A DNA stretch of 64,000 bases from Mycteria americana (taxonomy: Eukaryota; Chordata; Aves; Ciconiiformes; Ciconiidae), in contig NC_134368.1 in NCBI RefSeq assembly GCF_035582795.1, positions 17,501,001-17,565,000 of the forward strand, read 5' to 3'. A model generated the notes under the pieces. That model did no database searches. It was not told where the DNA came from and worked only from the letters and a program-made list of their open reading frames with translations. A program made the position numbers and the translations under genes. Position 1 is the stretch's first letter. Each line of letters opens with the position of its first letter. Positions 12,319 to 24,300 of the stretch are shown here, piece after piece.

Positions 12319-15300
12319 GTACCGGGCGGCGGCGGGAGGGCCGGGCAGCCGCGGCGGGGCGGCAGGGAGCCCGGGCGAGCCGGCTCCGGAAGGGGCGAGG
12401 GGGAGCCCCAGGGTGGGGAGGGGGGACGGGCGGAGGACGCAGGGACGTGAGGGGGGGCTCCGCTCCCCTCGTTTCGCTAGTCGCGGCAGCCGGAAGGTTT
12501 CTCCCTCCTCGCTGCCGGCGCCGGGCGAGGCTGCGCGGCGGTGACAGCCCGGCGAGACGGCGGAGGCAGGGCGGGGCCCGGCCCGGCCCGGCCGCTGCCG
12601 CGCCGCCGCGCTCGGCAGGCTGAGGGCCGCCGGTGGCCGGCGGGAGGGCACCTGCGCCCCCCGCCCGGTGCGGGGCCAGGCAGCAGGCGGCCGCAGGCGT
12701 CGGGCCGGGAGGCTGTTGGCAGCGGCCCGCCCCGCGCCCGGCCGCTGCTCCCCGCCCGTTCCGGGTGGCAGGTGGCGGGGCGGCCGCTTCGGCCGCGTCC
12801 CCTGGGCTGTGACCGGCCCTTCTCGGTGCGCCGTCGGCTACGCAGGGACGTCGTTTATTTTCGGGATGAGAGGAGGGGGTTTCCTCTTATAAAAGATGGT
12901 AAACTCTCCTTTTCGCGTCAAGAAGGAGTTTCACGGTGAAAATATCCCCCTTGCCCCGCCGCAGTCGCCCGTAGCGAGCGCGGTGTCCCCGGAACAATGA
13001 GCCTGACAGCTCCGGCCGGCGCCGCCGGTGCCTCCTCCCCGGGAAGCCCCTTCCCCAGCCTCAAACCTGCCGTCGCACCCCCCGGGCGAGCTCGGTTGAA
13101 TGAGCACAGGTCACCGAAAGTAGATTCAAATGGGAAGGCTGTCAACGTTGTCGCCTTTTCAGGGGTTTTGCCCGAAATTACTTGAATTTGTATCCAAAGA
13201 CTACGCTGTGTTTTGGGTTACCATAGTTCTGCTACCGGTTTTAATCAAGCGGCATAGCGATCCCGTGTTAAAATGGAAGTTTTACCTTTCTTCCTGGAAC
13301 AAAATATTCATTGTAAGAAATCAGAGAAAAGCAGATCCACGTTCATATTACCTGCTAGTGTGTTATAGCCACGTCTCACTCCGATCATCAGCTCAGTTAA
13401 GAAAGGCCAAAGTTATATAGGCCTCATCTTCATTTTTCTTTCATTCTAGTATTAAATCCTGTCAGTTTTAGTCAGTAGAGCTGGATTTGTGACGCATTTC
13501 TATCGGAACTGGAATCTCACATTCAGTGTGCCTGTCCAAGAACTGATTTGGATGCATCGTGATTAGGAGCTAGTTGTCCTTAACATCTATAATAACCCTC
13601 TTCAAACAAATTCCAAAGCAATTCTCCAACAGTGAGGTGTACAGCAATTTTCTCTCAGTTACAAGTTGTAGGTAAACTGAAACAGTGCCATGACAGCATA
13701 GCTAGCAATATTAGAGGCTTGTTAACATTTGGCATTATCTCTTAAGGTTTGTTTCACAATAGAGTGCCTGCCTCTCCCAAAATTCCAACCAAAGTATTCA
13801 AGTTTTACAACATAATTATCTATAATTACAGAGAATGGGATGTTTTCCTGATTATTGACCAAAAATGGCTTTAATGGGGTTTTTTGTTTGTTTTCAGGGG
13901 GGTCTGGTTATAATTTTGTCTTTCTGTCTTCAGAAAGTTCAATCTACTACATAAGGTATTGACATGCTTTAAATTTTTAAGTTAGAATTACAAGCTGAGG
14001 GCTGCTTGCAGCTAAGCTTAAAGTACTGTGTTTTGACTTCACAGAAGAGCTGAATTTAGAATATCCACGCGCGTGCACGCGCACACACACACACACCCCA
14101 TTTCTATGTTTGAGAAAAAGCGTTTCCAAGAGCAGTCAGATTGAGAACACTAAAGATAAATACTGTTCTTCACTGTCAGTCAGGCTCACTGGGTCCACCT
14201 CTTGGTAGTATGACAACCGCTATAGGTCACTTTTTAGCAAAAGTTGTGGCTTAAGAATAAAAACTTACCATCCTGTAAAATCTTCCCTCTAAAGACTGCT
14301 TACATTTTCATATTGAAGAATATAGTGCACTTGTTAGATACAGAAATACTTTATACTGTATCTAAATAGGGGAAAAAAAATCCTCAATCCTCCCCCCCCT
14401 CCCAGATTCCACCCTGCAGAATTCCACAGATAGTCCTGTTCATTACTGCAGAAATACTTGAGCAGTGGCTTCAGAATAATGCACTTTAATGTGGAAATGT
14501 TAAGATAGGTCCTTCAAACAGATTCTCCATACAGTAATCAGTGCTCTTTTTGCTCTTATATGGTAATACGGAGACAATGATACTTAAAATACTGGGGGGA
14601 AAAAATCAATCTGCCATCTGAATTTTTAAATTTCTACTTACTGTAGTGAAATATTACTACTCACTGAATAGAAATAATTATTATTACTAGAATAATAATT
14701 ATTATTTTAATTTTTTAAAATTGACCTCTTTGAAATTCTTGTGTTATTTTTGCAGAGATCTCACTATATAGTACCAAGTAATGTATGATAAAATGGTCTC
14801 AGAGTTTTTTGTAACATGGTTTTACACCCTGGAATTGTTCTAGTGCATAGCTTTAAGGAATGCTACCAATTACTAAAATGATAATCTAAATTGTTTGCAC
14901 AAGTACTGCAGATTTTTTGGGGGGATGTATGGGGGAGTAGGAATTACAATTTTTTGATGATGCTATGTTTTCTTCCTTGCCTAGGTAATTAATTTACATG
15001 TTATCAGGCAAGAGTGGTTTATAGAAATCTCTGCGCATTGATTACTTCGTGGTTGGTTGTTTTGTTTTTTGTTGTTTCTTTTTTTAAGTAGAAAAACATT
15101 TCAGGTATTTTCAAAATAATGTAAATGAATCTTTCTTTTTAGCCTCTTCTGAAGCAGTCACCCTGGAGCAATCAGAGTAGCGGCTGGAGCACAGGAAATA
15201 TATCCTGGGGAGGAATGCATGGCAGAGACCATCGTAGAACTGGAAACATGGGAATTCCAGGAACTATGAACCAGATCTCTCCTTTGAAGAAGCCCTTTTC

Positions 15301-18300
15301 TGGTAATGTCATAGCTCCTCCTAAATTTACTCGCTCCACTCCATCACTGACACCAAAATCGTGGATTGAAGATAATGTTTTCCGAACTGACAACAACAGT
15401 AATACTCTCCTTCCTTTGCAGGTAAGGATGGTGTGTAACTGGTGTGTTCATAGTCTTGCATAGCATTTTGGCTTCATTCATTTTAAAGGAGAATTGAACA
15501 GTGGTTACAGCCCTGATACTTGGTTTGAAAATTGTATATTTCTATATTATTTTTAGTCTGAAATTGCAACTAATGCCAACGTTTTCAGTGTATTCAGCAA
15601 TATTTGATTCTCACAGTTAATTAAGAATATTGACTATCAAGAAAGATAGAAACTGTAGCTGCTGACGCAGCAGTAGAGCAAAGTATGTTTAATCCAGCAC
15701 GTATTTTCTGCCTATGGTAACGCTCACATTCTTATAAATCCCTTTAAAACTCAGGATTTTTTTGTTCGCTTGTCCTTGTGTGTATGTTTTTCTTACTTTT
15801 GTAGATGGCTCTGAGTCTTTGTCATGTTCATCTTTTACTAGTATTCTAGGCTGACATTTGCCTGTTAGTGAGATTTTTTTTTTTCCTCCACATTCTAGCA
15901 ACATTTATGTTATGTTTTGTCTGGAAGCCCTGTGATTTAGAAATGTTAAACAGGAGGAGGTGTCTTAGAACTAAAGATCTGGGTTCACCTCCTGAATTTT
16001 GCCAGTGACATCTTATGTGACTTTAGGTAAGTCACTTAAGTCCAGCTTCAGTTACCTGTTGGTAAAATGTTATTTTTCCCATTCCTGCCTATATTCATTT
16101 AGTCATAACTTTTCTTGTTAGCGGAGACCTTTATTATTTTGGATCCCAATCTCGGTTGCCATTCTAACAATTTATAGTTTTTGCATGGGTTTTTGTTGCA
16201 AAAAAGCTTGGGCAACTTCTTTTAGAAATGACGCATTTTAAAAAAGAAAGCAGATTATTCCTTTAATTCTGTACATTCTTTAATTTTCCTTACACCTGTG
16301 TCAGCTTTGTTTTTTCTCACACTGAGCTACTATATTCCAGCAAAAGTAAAAAAGATAATATGCAGAGAAAATAATTGGAATGTTTCTTTATCTCCCCATA
16401 AGGCTATTATAGTTGTTTTTTGTTAGGTTTCACACAGAGTAACCTAGAGTTTCATTTTTCATAATTGTGACCATATTTGAGTTTGTACAGCTGTATTTGC
16501 ATCAGTTAGCAAGCTAATCCTTATGTAGCTGTAATAGTGGCAAAAGGGCATTCCCTGGGACCAGATTTCCCACTAGAGTTCCTATTTTTCTTACCATTTT
16601 GCTGGTGGAGTTCTATTTGGCGCAAGAGACCATGTCCCGACTCTACCCAGGTGGGCTCTGATACTTGCAGTATTCTTGAGGCTAATGGTGACTTTTGAAC
16701 ATACCTAAATTCTGCTCCAAGTGTATGCATTGGACCTGAAAACTTAAGAGGATTTGCCTATACTGTGAAGACCTGTTCCATTAAGTAGCCTTGCTAGCTG
16801 GAATATCATAGTTGAGTAATTTTTGATGGGAGAAAAGGTGCCAGTGTTTATGTATTCAACCTCATCTGTTAAGGAAAACAGATTACAGATACGTAATGCT
16901 TTGTGGTGGAGGGCTCCAAGAGTAGCTGAAAATAAACACTGAAATGTCTCCCGAAGATGTTAGCCAAAGGAACAGGGTTAAAAATATTAATGCTGTCGTA
17001 TGTTGAAACTGCGGTGACGTATACATTGGAATTCATATGCAGCCAAGGACAAGTTGTGAATATATTTACTTATTCAATATGCCTTACAAGTCAATATGAC
17101 TTACTTTGAACTTTCAGAAGCTTCTATAGTGGTCATCTAATATAGATGAACTCATTGTATGTCTAAGCAAAAGTCTTGTGCATTCAAACTATAATAGAAA
17201 TTATTTCAATCTAGTAGGATAGAGAAAAAATCCTTGCAATTTAACCTTATAATAAATTACATTGATGTTTCCGTTTGGAGGTGGTTTGGGTTTTTTTGTG
17301 TTTTTTTTTTTTTTTTTTTTTTAAGAGATAGTGTTAAAGTGAGAAGGTGGGCGCATTTAATTGTTGTTGGTCTTACGTGTGAGCACCAGAGCCACCAATT
17401 AAATAGACCTGTTTGGCTATATTTATGCTGTAGATCTATCTATGCTTAAATCTCCCTTACATGTATAAAGTCATAGTTGCAGAACACAGTAAAAATAATC
17501 CTCTTTGAAGGGTTGCAGTGTTATCTACTGCTATTGTGGAAACACTAGATGTTTCCATAAATTACTTTGCTACACTGAAATAATGTTCTTACTTTTCAGT
17601 TATTACACTATTGTTGTAAGGTTAATTCCTTATGATGGCTGTTACATTTTGCAAGTCATAATGAAAAAGTTAAATAGAGCTTGGAGATTGTGCTTCTTCT
17701 CATCAGGACTTGTGTTGGCAATTGCGATGCTGTCAAACACCCATCTTGCTAATTTGTACTGTGCTTGTGTCCTTCCATAAAAGGCTGAGGTATTTAGATT
17801 GAGGATTCTTAAAGATACAGTAGCAATTTCAGAAGATACTAAAAAATAGCAGTAATTAAATTTTGTGCCATTTGGAAAGTCTTGCACAAAAGCATTTATG
17901 TATACATAGAAGTTACCTATTTCTTCCAAGCTTCCACAGAGCGAACGCATCTTAGCATGCATGTTGAATACATGCTGCATCATTCACAGTTTTGCAGAAT
18001 ACTCTTCCTCATGTTCATGCATCTTTGTTTTAACTGCAGTAATAATTTCGTACGGCAAGGGACAAAGCACCTCTCCTACGAACTTCAGCTATCTCAAGCT
18101 TAGCAAATGGAAAACAGCTTAGAAAAGCCGGCATCCTCACTGACTAATTTTCTGTAGATCATTAATGTTCTGCTACCATTTTTTAAAACGCTGTATATTT
18201 TTTGCGAAGTCCAAATGGCATTCAGCAGTGTCAACTGCTCATCCAGTTTCTCTAAAACATGAACCTGATGCAAACAAGATAAGCCACAGAGGAACTGAAT

Positions 18301-21300
18301 ACAAATTCAAAGCTTTTCCCTTCCATGAAACTTATTTATTCTTTGGTGTTTGCATTGATGGATGGTCCCCAGTATAGAACTGACATAAATTCTGATGAAA
18401 ATAATGTTTCTTGGCATTAAACTAATATACCAGTGACAATGAATGTCATTACTGATAACTGAATAAGTAATTATGTGTATTACTTAATGGGATGAAAGCA
18501 GATTTTCTGTACTTCATAGTTAAAACTGAAACATATCCCGTGTGAAGTTGAATTCACAGTGGCCACATTAGTTACAGCAAAGCTGGTGTTGCTTACCGCA
18601 GTTTTGAAGGACATCTCTCAGGGGAATTTTCGAAAGTTCGAGAGTTTTTGTTTTGTTTTTAAATAAAAGTAGTTAAACATCATGGCAACACTGATTTTAA
18701 ATGTGACTAAATTAAGCCAATAACCAAGTTTTTCTTATGTGACTCACTGTAAGAAGCTTTTTTTTCTCTCTCAGGTTTTTAAGATAACACAAACTACATC
18801 AACTGAAGTTCTTTCATAGCCAAAATTATGTCTACAAGTTTAAGTTCCGCCACACTGCTTGCACTATTACAGGTACTTCATATAGGGAAGAGATTGTTGC
18901 CTTGTACCGGAATCGTTAAGGAACAATTGGAAATCTTGTCAGGTATTCACACCATCTAACTTAAGCATTTAATTGAGGAGCCTATTTCTTTCTCCTTAGA
19001 GAGAATCTAGGCTCCTTATTTAGATAATCTAATTCTCTAGAAGAACATACCTGGCACCACTTGACCATAATACAGCCCCTGGGATTCCAGTTTAGGCACT
19101 TAGGTTGCATGTCAAGAAGTTAGACAATATGAATATTCTCTCTTATTCCCTGATCTAAAGTACAAAAAAAAAAAAAGAATATAGGGTGCAAATCTAAAAA
19201 TATATTTCTAACCCCAGATATTGTTTTCCCCAAAAAATATGGTTCAGGCATTTCTGTGGCCAAAACACAAGGACAGAAATCGGTGTTTTGTATATTCATT
19301 TTTTTCATTTATATTCCTTGGATGAGGAAAATAATTAACCATTTCTAAAAATTTTTTTAAAAATTTCAGTGTCTGCTAACCCTATTTTGATTGCAAGCTT
19401 AATGTTTTTTAGTATCTTGCAAATAAGCTTACTAAAACCTATTATAACATTTTAATAATACACTTCAGCATGTAACTATTTTCATTCTAGTAAAAACACT
19501 GCATTCTATGAATATTAATTTAGTTTCTGCATCTCTTTTGGGTTAAGGAAATACACTGCATGTCCGGGTGTGTTTCACCTTGATTTCTCCTTCCTGTTTG
19601 TTCAAACAAACAGTACGTGCAATGTTCATGGTCCTAAAAGCTGAAATACTTTATTCTATGTTTGAATGTAGCTCTCCAGCTGGGGATTTGTATGGTAAGG
19701 TACCATCTCTCACAAATGCAGATTTTTCTATTTATTTTTGAAATGTGCTAAAGTTTTCAAAGAAAACAAAACACTTGCAAAGCAAAATGGTACTTCACAA
19801 CAGGTGTTAGTTTTAGAAATTTAATTTAAACTGCTGTCATGTTGCTTCTGTCTTACAGTCACTTCCATTCGGAGGATTTCAGATTCTCAATATGACAGTA
19901 TTAGTACAGTTTAGTAAATGTACCTTAACAGTTTAAATGACTAATCTAGATGATACATGTACCAGCAAATACTAGATGAAGAGCAAGTTGCTAAAGTTGG
20001 GTTCTTAATGCCATATTTAGACTCCTAAATAGGTGACCTGTTTCTTCAGAAGTGCTGAATGTTTGGCAGCTCATGTTGAACTTGCAGGCATTTGGAATAT
20101 CTAGCTGCTAAGTTCTCTTAGTCTTCAGACTAGTGTAATTGTCCAAATGCTGACTTATAAGTCAGGCTTTACCAGTTTAATTTTACTAAGGCAATACCTG
20201 CAACGAACAGTGTCTTCAGGATTTTTAATGCAGTAGACTGATTACCTAGGGCTGATTAACATACAAAAACAGATACTTGTGTCTGAGGACCATACTGGGG
20301 ATATCTCTAACTGGAGGAAATGGTCTACTGCCGTACTTTTAACTTCAGGGTCAACACCTTTGAGTAAATAGTATTGGGAGCTGCACGCATGAACGATTCA
20401 AAGCCGTTCAATCAATTAGTGGCAAGTTTGTGTGGCTTACCATACAAGTGTTTTTATGACTTTTTTATGAACTAAGAATTCTCTCCTACTGTTAACATTT
20501 GCTTCAGTTATACAGCTCATTCTATTAATGCAAGTCAAAATCAGAGTTAGGAAAATTCAACGAAATATTTAGCAGCTGTGATAATATAGCAATGACGTAT
20601 ATGCTAAGTAGCATATCTCACCTCATTCTGTCTGCCAAAGCAGGGTTGTTCTCTAAAGCTAAAATGAATACATTCTCACCTAAGATCTACCCAAAAGTAC
20701 ATTTACCATATAGTCTGATGTATTTGCATTAAAGTATGCAAGACTGTATAGATATTTCTTGGGGGCATGAAGAGGGTAAAAAAGACCAAAAAACCCCCAA
20801 AAGAACCCAAAACTTGAATAGCAACTTCTCCTTCAAATGTGTAATTGTTCCTTTAGTTATTTTGTTGAAGCTATTCATATACAAATCATCTAGACTTGCC
20901 TCATAAGTCAATCTTGCCAAGCCTTTAATCATCTCCATAATGTGTCTGGTTTGTTTCCAGTTTATGAATGTACATTGTTGAGCTGAAGTACTCTGGTATG
21001 GATACAGTACATGCTGTTGGGATTTTTTTGTTTGTTTTTAAATGCTTATGTAGTTGGGAAGTAGGTGTGTCTTTGCCACAGGACCTGTCTTTGGTGCATT
21101 TTAGGCTCAATTTAGCTAGCTTACATAGCTGATTGTGTCAGTTTAAAACACTTCTGTTGTCAGGTTGACCATTCACAGATGTCTACCAGATATTATAGTT
21201 CATCTTTACCACTAATGACACCATGGAAAGTAACCAAGCAATTTCATGTGTCTACTTTAGGCCTTCCTCCTTGCTTTTTTATAGAGCTTAAATTGTAGTT

Positions 21301-24300
21301 AAGTCATAGGTTTTCATATTAAGTTTCTCATTTACACTAGTTATGGTTTCAACAAGGGGCTTATGATTATAGTATGTCTTCACTAAAATGAGAATGACTT
21401 GAAGTTTAGATGTTAGCAAAGATGATATTTTAGAATATATAATGTACTTAATTGTTAGGTTATTACTGCTAACATTAACACTGAGTACTATATTCAGGTA
21501 CTTTAAGTCTGTGAATACTTTATTATTAAATCAGCTGTCACTTTCTAGTCTTAGAACACATTTTTATTCAGGTCAGTTTTAAGGTGAAAAAATGGAACTT
21601 GTTAACATTTTAGTTTGGGAGGTGATTTTTAAAAAGTTTCTTTAATTGAGCTTTTAAAAAATTCATTTAATTCAGCAAGGTCAAAGCTACAGAGTCTTTT
21701 TTGCAGCGAGCTAAGACCATACTTGAAACTGACTGGAAGCTTGATGACTCTGAAGTTGTTTTCAGCCCTCATTGGATGGTGCTACGTTTCTTTAGAATAT
21801 GAAGGGATGTGTAAAGGAGCATATTTTAAAGATACTTGCATTTACTGAATTTAATACCTATGCTAGAAGTCTAATTTTTTACTTCAAGTAGTTCTGCAGA
21901 GCAGTAGAATAACGCTTGTGTCCAAAATTCAAAGTTGTTTAACTTCTTAGCTACGAACATCTATTTTTACTGTTTGTGGTTAAAGATTAGCAAAATTGTA
22001 TTCACTGTTTAATAGTTTCTGTCCTTTTATTTGCTTTATGCATAAATGACAATATATAAGTTTTGAGATGTGACTACACTGAGTTTCTTCTGCAAATGCT
22101 CAAACAGGATGATCTTTGCATAAATTGCATGGATATATTTAGAAGTCCTAAATAGATTGTGCAGGAAAAATGATTTGTCCAACAATCTAGTGCTGAAACT
22201 TGCTCTTCAGAGAAACCTGCCCTCCTCCCATTCACTCCACGTTTAGATGTATGGGGGGAGGACTTCTGAAATGCACACTCTGTAGATGTATTTTGCGTGG
22301 CGTTGTCAAAAAGTCCTTCTAGCGCTAACTGTATTCTATGGGTGGGATACTTCGTGCTTCTCCTATATTGTGTACATTTGTAAAAATTCAGAAATAATTA
22401 TAACTTTTTTGTAAACTTTCTTATATAGTCCTAACTTTTAAGTTGAGGTGACAATTTGTAACTTAGCCATATACCTCTGAATCTGTAGGCAGTTATACCA
22501 AAACCACGTTTTCAATTCTGCTGTGTATGAATGCAGAAGTGATTCTGGTATTGGAATGGTAGGTCAAGCAGGATTCAAATGATTATACAGTTAAAAAGAA
22601 ATAAAAAGCCAGTGTGAGAATTCATAGTGCTTGGGAGAAGTTAACTGTCGGCTTTGGGGAAAAAACTAGCATTATGTTGTGACATTCCACTGAGATATGG
22701 ACCTTCTGACACAGCAAGAGTTCTCTTGCTTCTTAGCACAGAACTGATGAGCCACAGAGGTGAGGGAAATGCAAAATATTTTACAGGAATTCAGCCTTGA
22801 CAAAAGGGGCTTTTGAAGTCAGGATGATACAAAACTTGTATTAACATACATGCTTATGTATCAATGCCTTTGTATTACTGATTATCTTTAGTTTCATTAT
22901 TTCAACACGGTTGATAGTTATCTTCTAAAACAACCTGGAACTACTTTTAAAACAACATGGAAATCGTCCCAAGAATTGGAACTATTTCCATGTTGTTTTA
23001 AAGGTAGTTCCATGTTGTTTTAGAAGATAACTGCTTATCAACCGTGTTGAAATAATGTAACTAAAGATAGTCCCAAGAATTAGTTTTCCATGCACGTGGA
23101 AATAGTCCTATCTAAACCAATAATGTTCAGTGGTAGTACTTTTTGTGCTTGTCCCAAAGATCAAGGAAAATCACAGTGGAAGTTTTCTGATAGAGCATGC
23201 TATAATAGAACTGTTCCCTTTCAAAGCATTGTGAATTTTTTTCTACAGCAGAACTTTCTAGAAAATCTCTGCTGATGTGACCTACATTATTGAAATACTT
23301 CTCAGTTCTGCTTTGAAATGAAAGCTTCATCTTTGCATAGATGATAACTGTGCTCTTTAAAGATATGATGTACATGTTTGGGGAGCACAAAGTGTTTTAG
23401 TATTATAAAGCCTAGTTGCACAAAGGTTTAAAATTAACCTTGTACCCAAAGAATGACTTTTGAGATAGTTAAATTTTAGATAATGTTGCTTTATAGTACG
23501 TAGTTCATCAGTGTGAATTGGAATAGATGTTAAAAGTTTGAAGCACTGATTACCTAGGTATGACCCAAACTCAAAAGCGGATAGTGTGATGTGGGTAGTG
23601 AGATAGCAGAATGCTATTCCCGTATTTAAATCCCGCTTTACTTTAGTGTATTCACAACGTTTTTGTATTGCATGGTGCATGCCTATTGCACGTTTCCACT
23701 GGCAGAAATGAAGTAATACAATTCAAAGAAACAACCCTCTTTTTTTTTTTAGCTTTATAGACATGAACTTTCTAAGGTGTAAAGAAGATGGGAAAAGCCT
23801 ATTTATTCTGCTTCCAGCAGCGCAAGACCTTTCACTTTGGAGACACAAAATTTGCAAAACAGAATGATGCTAGGGTGAAGTCACAATCATTGCAGCATGT
23901 CAGCCAGTGGAGCAGTTTACAAATGAATCACAAACACATGTTATATGTTTTACTTTTCCATTTCTCTGTAAGATCCATGACCAAGTGGGCCAGTATTAGG
24001 AATTAACCATGATGGAGCACTTTCTTACAGGCTTCTGCCCTCCAGAGCAAAGTTAAGTCTACAGTAATGATCATTTGCCAGATACTCTTGTGTTACCTCA
24101 ATGTATATGTATATAGCAATGATCAAAAGATAAATAATAAAATCTTATTTAGTGAGCCTGCAACAAAGATAGTGTCACACATACAGTTCGGCTCAGTTTT
24201 TACCAATACTAGTTCTTTTCCCATATCAGTGTTAGGCAGTGTTAGGTTTATGGTTGGACTCGATGATCTTAAAGGTCTTTTCCAACCTATATGATTCTGT

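Larger units (their letters stand above)
9390..13110. promoter_or_regulatory. CpG island covering CPEB2 promoter and exon 1
   Basis: The AT-rich background switches sharply to very GC- and CpG-rich sequence near 9390 and back near 13110. The island spans the presumed promoter, all of coding exon 1 and the first 0.8 kb of intron 1. It holds several GGGGCGGGG Sp1/KLF-type boxes (for example around 10173 and 10209), long G and C runs, and some TGACG motifs. No single TATA box near 10.7-10.8 kb fixes the start site, consistent with dispersed CpG-island initiation. An embedded AT-rich pocket (10600-10735) sits just upstream of the coding exon. Confidence 0.85.
12319..15142 (+). other. CPEB2: CPEB2 intron 1 (2.8 kb)
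   Basis: Begins gtaccg, ends ttctttttag. The first 0.8 kb is still CpG island and contains a TATA-like box at 12888 followed by a 62-codon ATG frame. The rest is AT-rich, with an alternating purine-pyrimidine tract at 14066-14096. Confidence 0.9.

Noticed and set aside
9440-12651. Several long minus-strand and off-frame ORFs in the CpG island
   Set aside because: GC-rich DNA has few stop codons; these frames are Arg/Pro/Gly or poly-Leu shadows of the CAG and CCG repeats of exon 1.
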